This document shows positions 1 through 9,080 of a DNA stretch of 64,000 nucleotides, one piece after another (position 1 is the stretch's first letter; each line of letters begins with the position of its first letter). This DNA is from Salipiger sp. CCB-MM3 (GTDB lineage Bacteria > Pseudomonadota > Alphaproteobacteria > Rhodobacterales > Rhodobacteraceae). The stretch is taken from NCBI RefSeq assembly GCF_001687105.1, contig NZ_CP014595.1, forward strand, positions 930,001-994,000. The letters run 5' to 3'. Position numbers and translations under genes: made by a program. The notes below the pieces were generated by a model. That model had not been told where the DNA came from and made no database searches. It saw only the letters and a list, made by a program, of their open reading frames with translations.

Positions 1-565
1 AGGCGTTGTAGACGCCATCGACGATGATGCAGCCGCTCGCCTTGGCGGCCAGCAGGCACAACTGCAGCGAGGTGAGCATCGGCAGCCGGTCGGCGCGGAA
101 CCGCGCATTCAGTTCCTTGGCCAGATCATTGGTGCCCATGACCATGCCCGCCAGCCGCGGATGCGCACCGATGGCCGCCGCGTTGAGCATGCCCTTCGGC
201 GTCTCCATCATCGCCCAGAGCGGCTTGTCGGTGAGTTTCGCCAGCGCATCGAGCTGCGCCGGATCCTCGACCTTCGGCAGCAGCACCGCGTCGCAGTCCA
301 TGGCATCCGCGGCCTTGGCATCGGCCTCGCCCCATTCGGTGTCGAGCCCGTTGATCCGCACGATCCGCGTCCGGAGGCCATAGCCCCCCGCGCCCAGCGC
401 CGCGCCCAGCGCCTCACGCGCGGCGGGTTTTTCCGCCGGGGACACCGCGTCTTCCAGATCGAAGATGATCGCATCCACCGGCAGCCCGCGCGCCTTGTCC
501 AGCGCCCGCTCTTTCGAGCCGGGGATATAGAGAACCGAACGGTAGGGCCGAAGCGCGAGATCCAT
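1..565 (-). CDS. mcl2: CitE-like lyase/thioesterase, probable (3S)-malyl-CoA thioesterase (3' end cut by window)
   Basis: The visible 188 residues are the N-terminal part of a HpcH/HpaI-CitE family TIM barrel. Family landmarks are SVLYIPGSKERALDKA (residues 10-25), the acidic FDLEDAV around 36-41, the substrate-binding arginine in VRINGLDT (70), the ETPKG glutamate (121) and GTNDLAKE (144-151). These proteins cleave or hydrolyse malyl-CoA type thioesters. The SVLYIPGSKERAL start resembles the Rhodobacter Mcl2 thioesterase rather than the lyase Mcl1. From memory, mcl2 in Rhodobacter sphaeroides also lies close to mdh-sucCD, which supports the choice. The ATG is preceded by GGAGG at good spacing. 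The frame runs off the window at base 1, so the C-terminus is missing. Citrate lyase beta-like is the fallback name. Confidence 0.85.
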   Translation of the reverse strand, partial: MDLALRPYRSVLYIPGSKERALDKARGLPVDAIIFDLEDAVSPAEKPAAREALGAALGAGGYGLRTRIVRINGLDTEWGEADAKAADAMDCDAVLLPKVEDPAQLDALAKLTDKPLWAMMETPKGMLNAAAIGAHPRLAGMVMGTNDLAKELNARFRADRLPMLTSLQLCLLAAKASGCIIVDGVYNA

Positions 566-804
566 GCCTTCCTCCATCAAGCAATAATCTTGCGCCAGTG
601 ATGCAATTCTTTTTCAAAAACTGCAAGCCCAATCATGCCGCAGCGCAGAAGACGTTTAAATCTCCAGAATTTTAACCGGACTCGGTCGCTTAACCAATCC
701 TTTGGACATGCCGCGCAGGCTTTGAAGACAAGGCACTGACCTCGCGCCAAGGCGACGCGCCCGCCGTCCGCACGATACGTTCGAACGAAATAAGGGGAAA
801 CAAG

Positions 805-1128
805 ATGACCCTATACAGACGCCTCCCGCTTTCTGGCCTTCCGCTTTCTGGCCTCCTGCTCTTGCTGGGCCTGCCCGCCGCTGCAGACCAGTCCGCCTGT
901 GGCCCGCGCGATCAGATCGTCGCCCGACTCGCGGCGACCTATGGCGAGACGCGGCAGTCCATCGGCATTGGCAACAACAATGCGGTGATGGAGCTTTTCG
1001 CCTCGGATGAAACCGGCAGCTGGACGATCACGGTCACCGGCACCGATGGCGTCACCTGCCTTGTTGCCAGCGGCCTCGCCTTCGAGGCGCTGCACGAGCC
1101 GCTGCCTCCCGCGGACAGCGACGCCTGA
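805..1128 (+). CDS. small secreted hypothetical protein
   Basis: A 107-residue protein with a leucine-rich N-terminal signal sequence ending about residue 25 (LPAAADQSACG) and a short mature domain containing two cysteines (in SACGPRD and VTCLVAS). The mature part (RDQIVARLAATYGETRQS, then ELFASDETGSWTITV) resembles a small periplasmic protein that I believe is conserved among Rhodobacterales, but I know of no function. AGGGGA lies a few bases before the ATG. Its spot between the mcl2-like gene and the TCA genes agrees with my memory of the R. sphaeroides order. The two cysteines could form a disulfide; that is inference. Confidence 0.7.
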   Translation: MTLYRRLPLSGLPLSGLLLLLGLPAAADQSACGPRDQIVARLAATYGETRQSIGIGNNNAVMELFASDETGSWTITVTGTDGVTCLVASGLAFEALHEPLPPADSDA

Positions 1129-1307
1129 AAACGCGATCCTCAAAAACCGAGCCTGCCCCCGCGCCCAACGACCCAATTCAGCCCGCCAAACCCTACCCCG
1201 CGCAGCAATTTCGCCGCGCACCTTGGCCCGCCGCCTTCGCCGCCTAGTTTCTGTGCAGAACTCTGTCATACTCGACGGGACGCCACGGAAAGGGAGCCGG
1301 AAGCGCC

Positions 1308-2222
1308 ATGCTGACCCACAAATTTCTCACCGCCACCAGCCTTGCCGCCGCACTCGCCGCTCTGGCAGGTGCCGCACAGGCCGATATCACAGTCTCTTCG
1401 AAGATCGACACCGAGGGCGGGCTGCTCGGCAATGTCATCGCCCTCGCGCTCGAGGACGCGGGCCTGCCGGTCGAGCGGCGCCTGCAACTGGGCGGCACCC
1501 AAGTGGTGCGCGAGGCGATCCTCGCCGATCAGATCGACATCTACCCCGAGTACACCGGCAACGCCGCCTTCTTCTTCAACGAGGCCGACAGCGATGTCTG
1601 GAAGGATGCAGACAAAGCCCACGCCCGCGCCAAGGAACTCGATGCCGAGAATGGCATCACCTGGCTCAGCTCTGCCCCCGCCAACAACACTTGGGCCATC
1701 GCGGTCACCGGCCCGGTCGCCGAGGAAAACAACCTCTCGACCATGTCCGACTTCGGCGCTTGGATCGCGGATGGCGGCGAGGTGAAGCTGGCCGCCTCCA
1801 CCGAGTTCGTCTCCTCCCCCGCCGTTCTGCCTGCAATGCAGACGACCTATGGCTTCGAGCTGTCCGAGGATCAGACGGTGATCCTGTCGGGCGGCGACAC
1901 CGCTGCCACCATCCAGGCCGCCGCGCGCGGCACCTCGGGCGTGAATGCCGCGATGGTCTACGGCACCGATGGCGGCGTCGGCGCCACCGGCCTCAAGGTA
2001 ATGGAAGACGACAAGGGCGTGCAGCCGGTCTATGAGCCCACGCCCATCGTGCGGGACGCCGTGCTCGAGGAATATCCCTCGATCCCCGACGTACTGAACC
2101 CGATCTTCGAAGGGCTCGACATGGAAACCCTGCAAGAGCTCAACGGCCGCATTCAGGTCGGCGGCGAGCCTGCCGAGGCCGTTGCGCGTGACTATCTCAC
2201 GCAAACCGGGGTGCTGGACTGA
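1308..2222 (+). CDS. yehZ: osmoprotectant (glycine betaine/choline-type) ABC transporter substrate-binding protein, OsmF/YehZ family
   Basis: A 304-residue periplasmic binding protein. It has a signal peptide (residues 1-24, ending GAAQA) followed by the OpuAC-type domain, with DITVSSKIDTEGGLLGNVIALALEDAG and the family-typical DQIDIYPEYTGNAAFFF segment that lines the ligand site. It is the first gene of a four-gene cassette whose order and protein sizes match E. coli osmF-yehYXW. The expected ligands are glycine betaine or related compatible solutes; the exact substrate cannot be read from sequence, and the E. coli homologue has low betaine affinity. The yehY-like gene follows within about 20 bases with no terminator. 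Confidence 0.88.
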   Translation: MLTHKFLTATSLAAALAALAGAAQADITVSSKIDTEGGLLGNVIALALEDAGLPVERRLQLGGTQVVREAILADQIDIYPEYTGNAAFFFNEADSDVWKDADKAHARAKELDAENGITWLSSAPANNTWAIAVTGPVAEENNLSTMSDFGAWIADGGEVKLAASTEFVSSPAVLPAMQTTYGFELSEDQTVILSGGDTAATIQAAARGTSGVNAAMVYGTDGGVGATGLKVMEDDKGVQPVYEPTPIVRDAVLEEYPSIPDVLNPIFEGLDMETLQELNGRIQVGGEPAEAVARDYLTQTGVLD

Positions 2223-2242
2223 TCCTCGGTCGCAGCGTGCAG

Positions 2243-3409
2243 ATGTCTGATGCCGGGCGGGGCCTGTCTCCGCCCGGCGTGCTCTTTGCCGGGATGGGTC
2301 TGGCCGCGTTGGCCCTGCCCTTCCTGACCCTGCGCGCCAACCGCATCGTCGCGGGCGATGGCGTGATGCTTTGGGACAGCGCGCCGCTCTCGCATGTGCT
2401 CCCCGGCCTGCTGGCGATGGCCGCCGGTCTCGCGCTCGGCATTCCCGCCTCTGCCCCGCTGCGCCGCTTCGGCGGTAGCCTGCTTGGCCTTGCCGGGCTG
2501 CTTTGGCTACTGGCGACCGGCGCTGGCGCGCTGCTGGTCGATGCCGGAGATCTGGCCCGCGTCTCGCCCGCCGCCGGGTTCTGGTGCTTGCTGCTGACGC
2601 TCATGCTGCTGATGGCCGACGCGCTGGCGCAGATGAAGCCCGGCCCCAAAGCCCGCGCCGGGCTGCTGATCTTGCTGCTGGCGGCCCTCGCCGCCGTGCT
2701 CTGGTCCGGCATGCTGTCGGATCTGTCGATCGCGCAGGAATACGCCAGCCGCCGCGATGCCTTCCGCTCCGCCACCCTCCGCCACACCGGCCTTGCCTTT
2801 GGTTCGCTGGCCGCCGCAGCCGCCACCGGCTTTCCGCTCGGCATCCTGTGCCATCGCCGCCCCGGCCTGCGCGGCGCGACGCTGCCGGTGCTGAGCTTCC
2901 TGCAAACCATCCCCTCGCTTGCCATGTTCGGCATCATGATCCCGATCCTCGGATGGGTCGGCAGCAGCTTTCCCGCCGCGCAGGCGCTCGGCATCGCGGG
3001 CATCGGCTTTGCCCCGGCGTTTCTTGCGCTGGTGCTCTATTCGCTGCTGCCGGTGGTCTCGAACACCGTCGCCGGGCTCGACGCCGCGCCACCCGCCGCC
3101 ACCGAGGCAGCGCGCGGCATGGGCATGACCCCGGCCCAGCGTCTGTGGAAGGTCGAACTGCCGCTCGGCATGCCGGTGATCCTCGCCGGGCTGCGCATCG
3201 TGCTGGTGCAGAACATCGGGCTGGCGGTGATCGCCGGGCTGATCGGCGGCGGCGGCTACGGAACATTCGTCTTTCAGGGCCTCAATCAGACCGCCACGGA
3301 CCTCATCTTGCTGGGCGCCGTGCCCACGGTTCTGATGGCGCTCGTCTCTGCCGTCGTCATGGACATCCTCGTGGACCTCACCCGCCGCACCCCGGAGCGC
3401 CCCGCATGA
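2243..3409 (+). CDS. yehY: osmoprotectant ABC transporter permease, YehY-like (long permease)
   Basis: About 388 residues, close to E. coli YehY (385) and much longer than a minimal OpuAB-type permease, because several extra hydrophobic segments precede the transport domain. The permease core holds the ABC-contacting EAA-type loop (AATEAARGMGMTPAQRLWKVELPLGMPVILAG, late third). A GTG two codons upstream (2237) is an alternative start. No convincing Shine-Dalgarno is visible before either, so translation is probably coupled to the preceding gene. The stop overlaps the ATPase start (ATGA). Membrane partner of the 4338-5075 permease. Confidence 0.85.
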   Translation: MSDAGRGLSPPGVLFAGMGLAALALPFLTLRANRIVAGDGVMLWDSAPLSHVLPGLLAMAAGLALGIPASAPLRRFGGSLLGLAGLLWLLATGAGALLVDAGDLARVSPAAGFWCLLLTLMLLMADALAQMKPGPKARAGLLILLLAALAAVLWSGMLSDLSIAQEYASRRDAFRSATLRHTGLAFGSLAAAAATGFPLGILCHRRPGLRGATLPVLSFLQTIPSLAMFGIMIPILGWVGSSFPAAQALGIAGIGFAPAFLALVLYSLLPVVSNTVAGLDAAPPAATEAARGMGMTPAQRLWKVELPLGMPVILAGLRIVLVQNIGLAVIAGLIGGGGYGTFVFQGLNQTATDLILLGAVPTVLMALVSAVVMDILVDLTRRTPERPA

Positions 3410-4341
3410 TCGAGATCGACAAGCTCACCAAGACCTATGGCGAAACCCGCGCCGTCGATGCCGTCTCGATGACCGTCGAGACCGGCACGATCACCGCCAT
3501 CGTCGGCACCTCCGGCTCGGGCAAGACCACGCTGCTGCGGATGATCAACCGGCTGGTCGAGCCCACCTCTGGCGAGGTCCGGATCAATGGCGAGCCCACC
3601 CACGCGCTCAAACCCCATATCCTGCGCCGCCGCATCGGCTATGCCATTCAGGGCCACGGGCTCTTTCCCCACCACTCGGTCGCGCGCAACATCGCCGCCG
3701 TCCCCGATCTGCTGGGCTGGCCCAAGGACAAAACCGCCGCGCGGGTCGACGAGTTGCTCACCCTCTTCGGCATGGAGCCCGCCGACTTCCGCGAGCGTTT
3801 CCCCGCCGAGCTTTCGGGTGGCCAGCAGCAGCGCGTCGGCGTCGCCCGCGCGCTGGCCTCGCGCCCCGACCTTCTGCTGATGGACGAGCCCTTTGGCGCG
3901 CTCGATCCGATCATCCGCACCCGCGCGCAGGCCGACCTCAAGGACATACAGCGCAAGCTCGGCTCGACGATCATGCTGGTGACCCACGACATGGACGAGG
4001 CGATCAGCCTCGGCGACCGGGTCGCGGTGATGGATGGCGGCAAGCTGGTGCAATACGGCCCGCCCGATGAGATCGTCGCCAGCCCCGCGACGCGCTTCGT
4101 CGCCGATATGGTGGGCGATGCCGAGCGGCCCATGCGGCTGCTGTCGCTGATCCCCGCCGCAGACCTGGCCGAGGACGGCCCCGCCGAGGGCAGCCCCCTG
4201 CCCGCCGGTGCCAGCCTGCGCGAGGCGCTGTCGGCCTGCCTCTGGAGCGGGCGCGAGGCGGTGCCGGTCGAACGTGAGGGCCAGCCCGCGGGCCGGGTCA
4301 CGCTGGCCGCGATCCGGGCCCGTGCGGAGCGGCACGCGTGA
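3406..4341 (+). CDS. yehX: osmoprotectant ABC transporter ATP-binding protein, YehX/OpuAA-like
   Basis: A 311-residue ABC ATPase. Walker A is GTSGSGKTT, the Q-loop is in YAIQGHGLFPHHSVARNI, the signature is LSGGQQQRVGVARAL, Walker B is LLLMDEPFGALDP, and the switch histidine is in LVTHDMDEA. The last 70 or so residues after VADMVGDAERPMRL are the linker and accessory part seen in osmoprotectant importers; I do not see a clear CBS pair. It shares 4 bases with the gene on each side (ATGA and GTGA), indicating tight translational coupling. It energises import through the two flanking permeases. Confidence 0.9.
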   Translation: MIEIDKLTKTYGETRAVDAVSMTVETGTITAIVGTSGSGKTTLLRMINRLVEPTSGEVRINGEPTHALKPHILRRRIGYAIQGHGLFPHHSVARNIAAVPDLLGWPKDKTAARVDELLTLFGMEPADFRERFPAELSGGQQQRVGVARALASRPDLLLMDEPFGALDPIIRTRAQADLKDIQRKLGSTIMLVTHDMDEAISLGDRVAVMDGGKLVQYGPPDEIVASPATRFVADMVGDAERPMRLLSLIPAADLAEDGPAEGSPLPAGASLREALSACLWSGREAVPVEREGQPAGRVTLAAIRARAERHA

Positions 4342-5075
4342 AACCGGGGCTGATCCTGCGCGCGGCGCTCGTTCTGCTGCTGCTGGCATTGGTGCTGAAG
4401 CCCGGCCTCTTCGAGCCGGTCTTTGCGCCTTTCGCACCGGAAAACGGCCCGGTGATCTACACCCGCAGCTCGCTGCTGTCGCTCTCGCTGAGCCACCTTG
4501 GCCTTGTCGCCGCCGCCTCGCTGGCGGCCACGCTGGTGGCGGTGACGCTGGCGATCCTCGTCACCCGCCCCGCGGGCGCGGCCTTCCGCCCATTGTCGCG
4601 CACCATCACCAATGTCGGCCAGACCTTCCCGCCGGTCGCGGTGCTGGCGCTGGCGGTCCCGGCGCTCGGCTTCGGCGCCGGGCCGACATTGGTGGCGCTG
4701 TTTCTCTATGGGCTGCTGCCGATCTTCGAGAACGCCATGACCGGGCTCTCGACCCTGCCGCCCACCACCATGGAGGCGGCGCGCGGCATCGGGCTCGACC
4801 GGCGGCAACGTCTGCTGCGGGTCGAACTGCCGCTGGCCGCGCCGGTGATCCTTGCGGGCATCCGCCTGTCGGTGGTCATCGCCCTCGGCACCGCCACCAT
4901 CGGCTCGACCGTGGCGGCGCGGACCCTCGGCGAGGTGATCATCGCCGGGCTGCTGACCAGCAACACCGCCTTTGTGCTGCAGGGCGGGCTGATCGTCGGG
5001 CTGTTCGCAGTGCTGATCTATGACGCGCTGGTGCAGCTTGAGAAGCATCTGGCCCGCCGCATGGGCCGCGGATGA
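4338..5075 (+). CDS. yehW: osmoprotectant ABC transporter permease, YehW-like (short permease)
   Basis: A 245-residue membrane protein with about six hydrophobic segments and an EAA-type loop (MEAARGIGLDRRQRLLRVELPLAAPVILAG). It starts at a GTG overlapping the ATPase stop. Its length equals E. coli YehW (243), completing the Z-Y-X-W order. The last gene of the cassette; no clear terminator follows. Confidence 0.86.
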   Translation: MKPGLILRAALVLLLLALVLKPGLFEPVFAPFAPENGPVIYTRSSLLSLSLSHLGLVAAASLAATLVAVTLAILVTRPAGAAFRPLSRTITNVGQTFPPVAVLALAVPALGFGAGPTLVALFLYGLLPIFENAMTGLSTLPPTTMEAARGIGLDRRQRLLRVELPLAAPVILAGIRLSVVIALGTATIGSTVAARTLGEVIIAGLLTSNTAFVLQGGLIVGLFAVLIYDALVQLEKHLARRMGRG

Positions 5076-6341
<1,266 letters not shown>

Positions 6342-6379
6342 GCCATCCGGCCCGCCCAAGGGCCAGAGCAGACAGTCCA

Positions 6380-6411
6380 AGCCCCGGCGCGTTCGCGTGC
6401 CGGGGCTTTTT
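6380..6411 (+). terminator. Rho-independent terminator of mdh
   Basis: Nine-base stem AGCCCCGGC (6380-6388) / GCCGGGGCT (6399-6407) with a 10-base loop, followed directly by a T run. It separates mdh from the suc genes. Confidence 0.9.
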
Positions 6412-6625
6412 CGTTGCGCCTCCCCTCAAATGACGCGGAGCAGAGCGGGCCATTTCGGTCCATTTAAAGCGTGATCCACAGCCAAAGCGCGACGATCCGC
6501 CGCTTCGCTGGCGCTTGACCTCCCCCCGCGCGCCGGGTGGCCAGCCATGCTATCCTGCCCATCAAACGGGCACCGCGCTGATTCCCGCGACGCACGGCGC
6601 TAACAGGATCCCACATTCCCGAGAT

Positions 6626-6658
6626 TTGTGATCACGCTTTTTCCGGGCGTGATCACAA
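6626..6658. promoter_or_regulatory. candidate operator: two GTGATCAC palindromes in a 12-base inverted repeat
   Basis: TTGTGATCACGC (6626-6637) and its exact reverse complement GCGTGATCACAA (6647-6658) are separated by 9 bases. Each arm itself contains the perfect 8-base palindrome GTGATCAC (6628-6635 and 6649-6656), set 21 bases apart, which is two helical turns. This is what a pair of cooperative dimeric regulators on one DNA face would need. It sits about 110 bases before sucC. No T tract follows, so a terminator is unlikely. The regulator is unknown to me. Confidence 0.65.
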
Positions 6659-6768
6659 CGGCGAAAAAATCTCGCAAATCTTCGCCGAAAGGCAAAAATC
6701 CCTTCGCGTGCTGCGATATGCGGGCGTATACCCACCCCGAAATCGCAGCAAGACGGGAAGAGTCTTCC

Positions 6769-7962
6769 ATGAACATCCATGAATATCAGGCGAAAGCGCT
6801 CCTGCGCGAATACGGCTGCCCGGTTTCGGACGGCCGTGTCGTGCTCAGCGCCAACGAAGCCAAGACCGCTGCAGGCGAGCTCGACGGTCCGCTCTGGGTC
6901 GTCAAGGCGCAGATCCACGCCGGCGGCCGCGGCAAGGGCTCGTTCAAGGAAGCCGAAGCTGGTGAGAAGGGCGGCGTCCGTCTTGCCAAGTCGGTGGAAG
7001 AGGCGGCCGAAGAGGCCAAGAAGATGCTCGGCAAGACGCTGGTGACCCACCAGACCGGCCCCGCCGGCAAGCAGGTCAACCGCATCTACATCGAAGATGG
7101 TTCGGACATCGAGCGCGAGCTCTATCTCGCCCTGCTCGTCGACCGAGTGACCAGCCGCGTCTCCTTCGTCTGCTCGACCGAGGGCGGCATGGACATCGAG
7201 GAGGTCGCAGCCTCGACCCCCGAGAAAATCCTCTCCTTCTCCGTCGACCCGGCCACCGGCTACCAGCCGTTCCACGGCCGCCGCGTCGCTTTTGCCCTCG
7301 GCCTTGAAGGCGCTGCCATGAAGCAGTGCGTCAAGCTGATGGGCCAGCTCTACAAGGCCTTCATCGAGAAGGACATGGAGATGCTGGAGATCAACCCGCT
7401 GATCCTCATGCCCGGTGGCAGCCTCAAGGTGCTCGACGCGAAGCTCGGCTTCGACGGCAACGCCATGTACCGCCAGCCCGACATCGCCAACCTGCGCGAC
7501 GAGACCGAGGAAGACGCCAAGGAACTCGAAGCCTCCAAGTACGACCTCAACTACATCGCTCTGGATGGTGAGATCGGCTGCATGGTGAACGGTGCGGGCC
7601 TCGCGATGGCCACCATGGACATCATCAAGCTCTACGGCGCAGAACCGGCCAACTTCCTCGACGTGGGTGGCGGCGCCACCAAAGAGAAAGTGACCGAGGC
7701 GTTCAAGATCATCACCTCTGACGACAACGTCAAAGGCATCCTCGTGAACATCTTCGGCGGCATCATGCGCTGCGACGTGATCGCCGAGGGCGTCATCGCC
7801 GCGGTGAAAGAAGTGGGCCTGCAGGTTCCGCTCGTCGTCCGCCTCGAAGGCACCAACGTGGAGCTCGGCAAGAAGATCATAAACGAGTCCGGTCTCGACG
7901 TGATCGCCGCCGACAACCTCTCCGACGGCGCCGAGAAGATCGTGAAAGCGGTCAAGGGCTGA
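6769..7962 (+). CDS. sucC: succinyl-CoA synthetase (ADP-forming), beta subunit
   Basis: A 397-residue protein, the family length, with an N-terminal ATP-grasp domain ([29 protein letters not shown] at 45-57) and a C-terminal CoA-ligase-like domain ([16 protein letters not shown]). It forms the nucleotide- and succinate-binding subunit with SucD, converting succinyl-CoA, ADP and phosphate to succinate, CoA and ATP. The ATG at 6769 matches the conserved MNIHEYQ start; an AGACGGGAAGAG stretch supplies the ribosome site. Confidence 0.97.
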   Translation: MNIHEYQAKALLREYGCPVSDGRVVLSANEAKTAAGELDGPLWVVKAQIHAGGRGKGSFKEAEAGEKGGVRLAKSVEEAAEEAKKMLGKTLVTHQTGPAGKQVNRIYIEDGSDIERELYLALLVDRVTSRVSFVCSTEGGMDIEEVAASTPEKILSFSVDPATGYQPFHGRRVAFALGLEGAAMKQCVKLMGQLYKAFIEKDMEMLEINPLILMPGGSLKVLDAKLGFDGNAMYRQPDIANLRDETEEDAKELEASKYDLNYIALDGEIGCMVNGAGLAMATMDIIKLYGAEPANFLDVGGGATKEKVTEAFKIITSDDNVKGILVNIFGGIMRCDVIAEGVIAAVKEVGLQVPLVVRLEGTNVELGKKIINESGLDVIAADNLSDGAEKIVKAVKG

Positions 7963-8040
7963 TGCGTCTGGGGGCGCTGCGGCGCTCCCTCCCCGGAATT
8001 TTGGCTGCGCCCGTCGCAGCGACAATAGGAGAACGCCACA

Positions 8041-8925
8041 ATGGCAGTCCTCGTTGACGAAAATACCAAAGTCATCTGTCAGGGCCTGACCGGCTCGCAG
8101 GGCACCTTCCACACCGAGCAGGCCATCGCCTACGGCACCAAGATGGTCGGCGGCGTGACCCCCGGCAAAGGCGGCCAAGAGCACCTCGGCCTGCCCGTGT
8201 TCAACTCGGTCCACGAAGCCAAGCACGTGACCGAAGCCAACGCGTCGGTGATCTACGTGCCCCCGCCCTTCGCCGCGGACTCGATCCTCGAGGCGATCGA
8301 CGCTGGCATCGAGCTGATCATCTGCATCACCGAGGGCATCCCGGTGCTCGACATGATGAAGGTGAAGCGCGCGCTGGTGGACAGCAAGTCGCGCCTCATC
8401 GGCCCGAACTGCCCGGGTGTGATCACCCCGGACGCCTGCAAGATCGGCATCATGCCCGGCCACATCCACAAGCGTGGCTCGGTCGGCGTTGTGTCGCGCT
8501 CGGGCACGCTCACCTATGAAGCCGTGAAGCAGACCACCGACATGGGCCTCGGCCAGTCGTCGGCTGTCGGCATCGGCGGCGACCCCATCAAGGGCACCGA
8601 ACACATCGACGTGCTCGACATGTTCCTCGACGATCCGGAAACCGAATCCATCATCATGATCGGTGAGATCGGTGGCTCGGCCGAAGAAGAAGCCGCCGAG
8701 TTCCTCAAGGAGCAGAAGAAAAAAGGCCGCTGGAAGCCGACCGCTGGCTTCATCGCGGGCCGCACGGCCCCTCCGGGCCGCCGCATGGGCCACGCTGGCG
8801 CGATCGTCGCCGGTGGCAAGGGCGGCGCCGAGGACAAGATCGAAGCGATGAAATCGGCAGGTATCGTCGTGGCAGACAGCCCGGCGACGCTTGGTGAGGC
8901 TGTCATGAAAGCCATCAAGGGCTAA
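8041..8925 (+). CDS. sucD: succinyl-CoA synthetase, alpha subunit
   Basis: A 294-residue protein with an N-terminal CoA-binding Rossmann domain ([27 protein letters not shown]) and the catalytic phosphohistidine in RRMGHAGAI (His251). It forms the covalent phosphohistidine intermediate with SucC. AGGAG precedes the ATG. It lies 78 bases after sucC, with no clear terminator between them. A two-hairpin spacer separates it from sucA. Confidence 0.97.
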   Translation: MAVLVDENTKVICQGLTGSQGTFHTEQAIAYGTKMVGGVTPGKGGQEHLGLPVFNSVHEAKHVTEANASVIYVPPPFAADSILEAIDAGIELIICITEGIPVLDMMKVKRALVDSKSRLIGPNCPGVITPDACKIGIMPGHIHKRGSVGVVSRSGTLTYEAVKQTTDMGLGQSSAVGIGGDPIKGTEHIDVLDMFLDDPETESIIMIGEIGGSAEEEAAEFLKEQKKKGRWKPTAGFIAGRTAPPGRRMGHAGAIVAGGKGGAEDKIEAMKSAGIVVADSPATLGEAVMKAIKG

Positions 8926-8935
8926 ATAGCACTCA

Positions 8936-9039
8936 GCAGGGCGGGTCCGCCCGCCCTGCGCCCCCGAAAGTTCCGCTCAAGGGTTCCGACCCGCAGAGCA
9001 TCCGGAGCATCATGACGGGGGCCTTTACCCAAGGCCCCC
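8936..9039 (+). other. two intercistronic hairpins between sucD and sucA
   Basis: Hairpin 1 has a perfect 10-base stem GCAGGGCGGG (8936-8945) / CCCGCCCTGC (8950-8959) with a TCCG loop. Hairpin 2 has a 9-base stem GGGGGCCTT (9017-9025) / AAGGCCCCC (9031-9039) with a 5-base loop. Neither is followed by a T tract, so they more likely tune mRNA processing or stability between segments of the suc transcript than end it. Confidence 0.7.
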
Positions 9040-9080
9040 CTCCTGCTGCTTCAACGATCGGTCAGAAAGGAATGCGCGCG

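Larger units (their letters stand above)
6342..6768 (+). other. 427-base mdh-sucC intergenic region
   Basis: Holds the mdh terminator near its start and a double palindrome at 6626-6658. A degenerate relative of that palindrome (GTGATCCAC, 6471-6479) lies 150 bases further upstream. I see no gene in it. The promoter of sucCDAB should lie near or just downstream of the palindromes, in the A-rich stretch around 6660-6700. Confidence 0.5.

Noticed and set aside
6562..8793. 743-codon open frame antisense to sucC and sucD
   Set aside because: Shadow of well-identified genes with no ribosome site or domain of its own.
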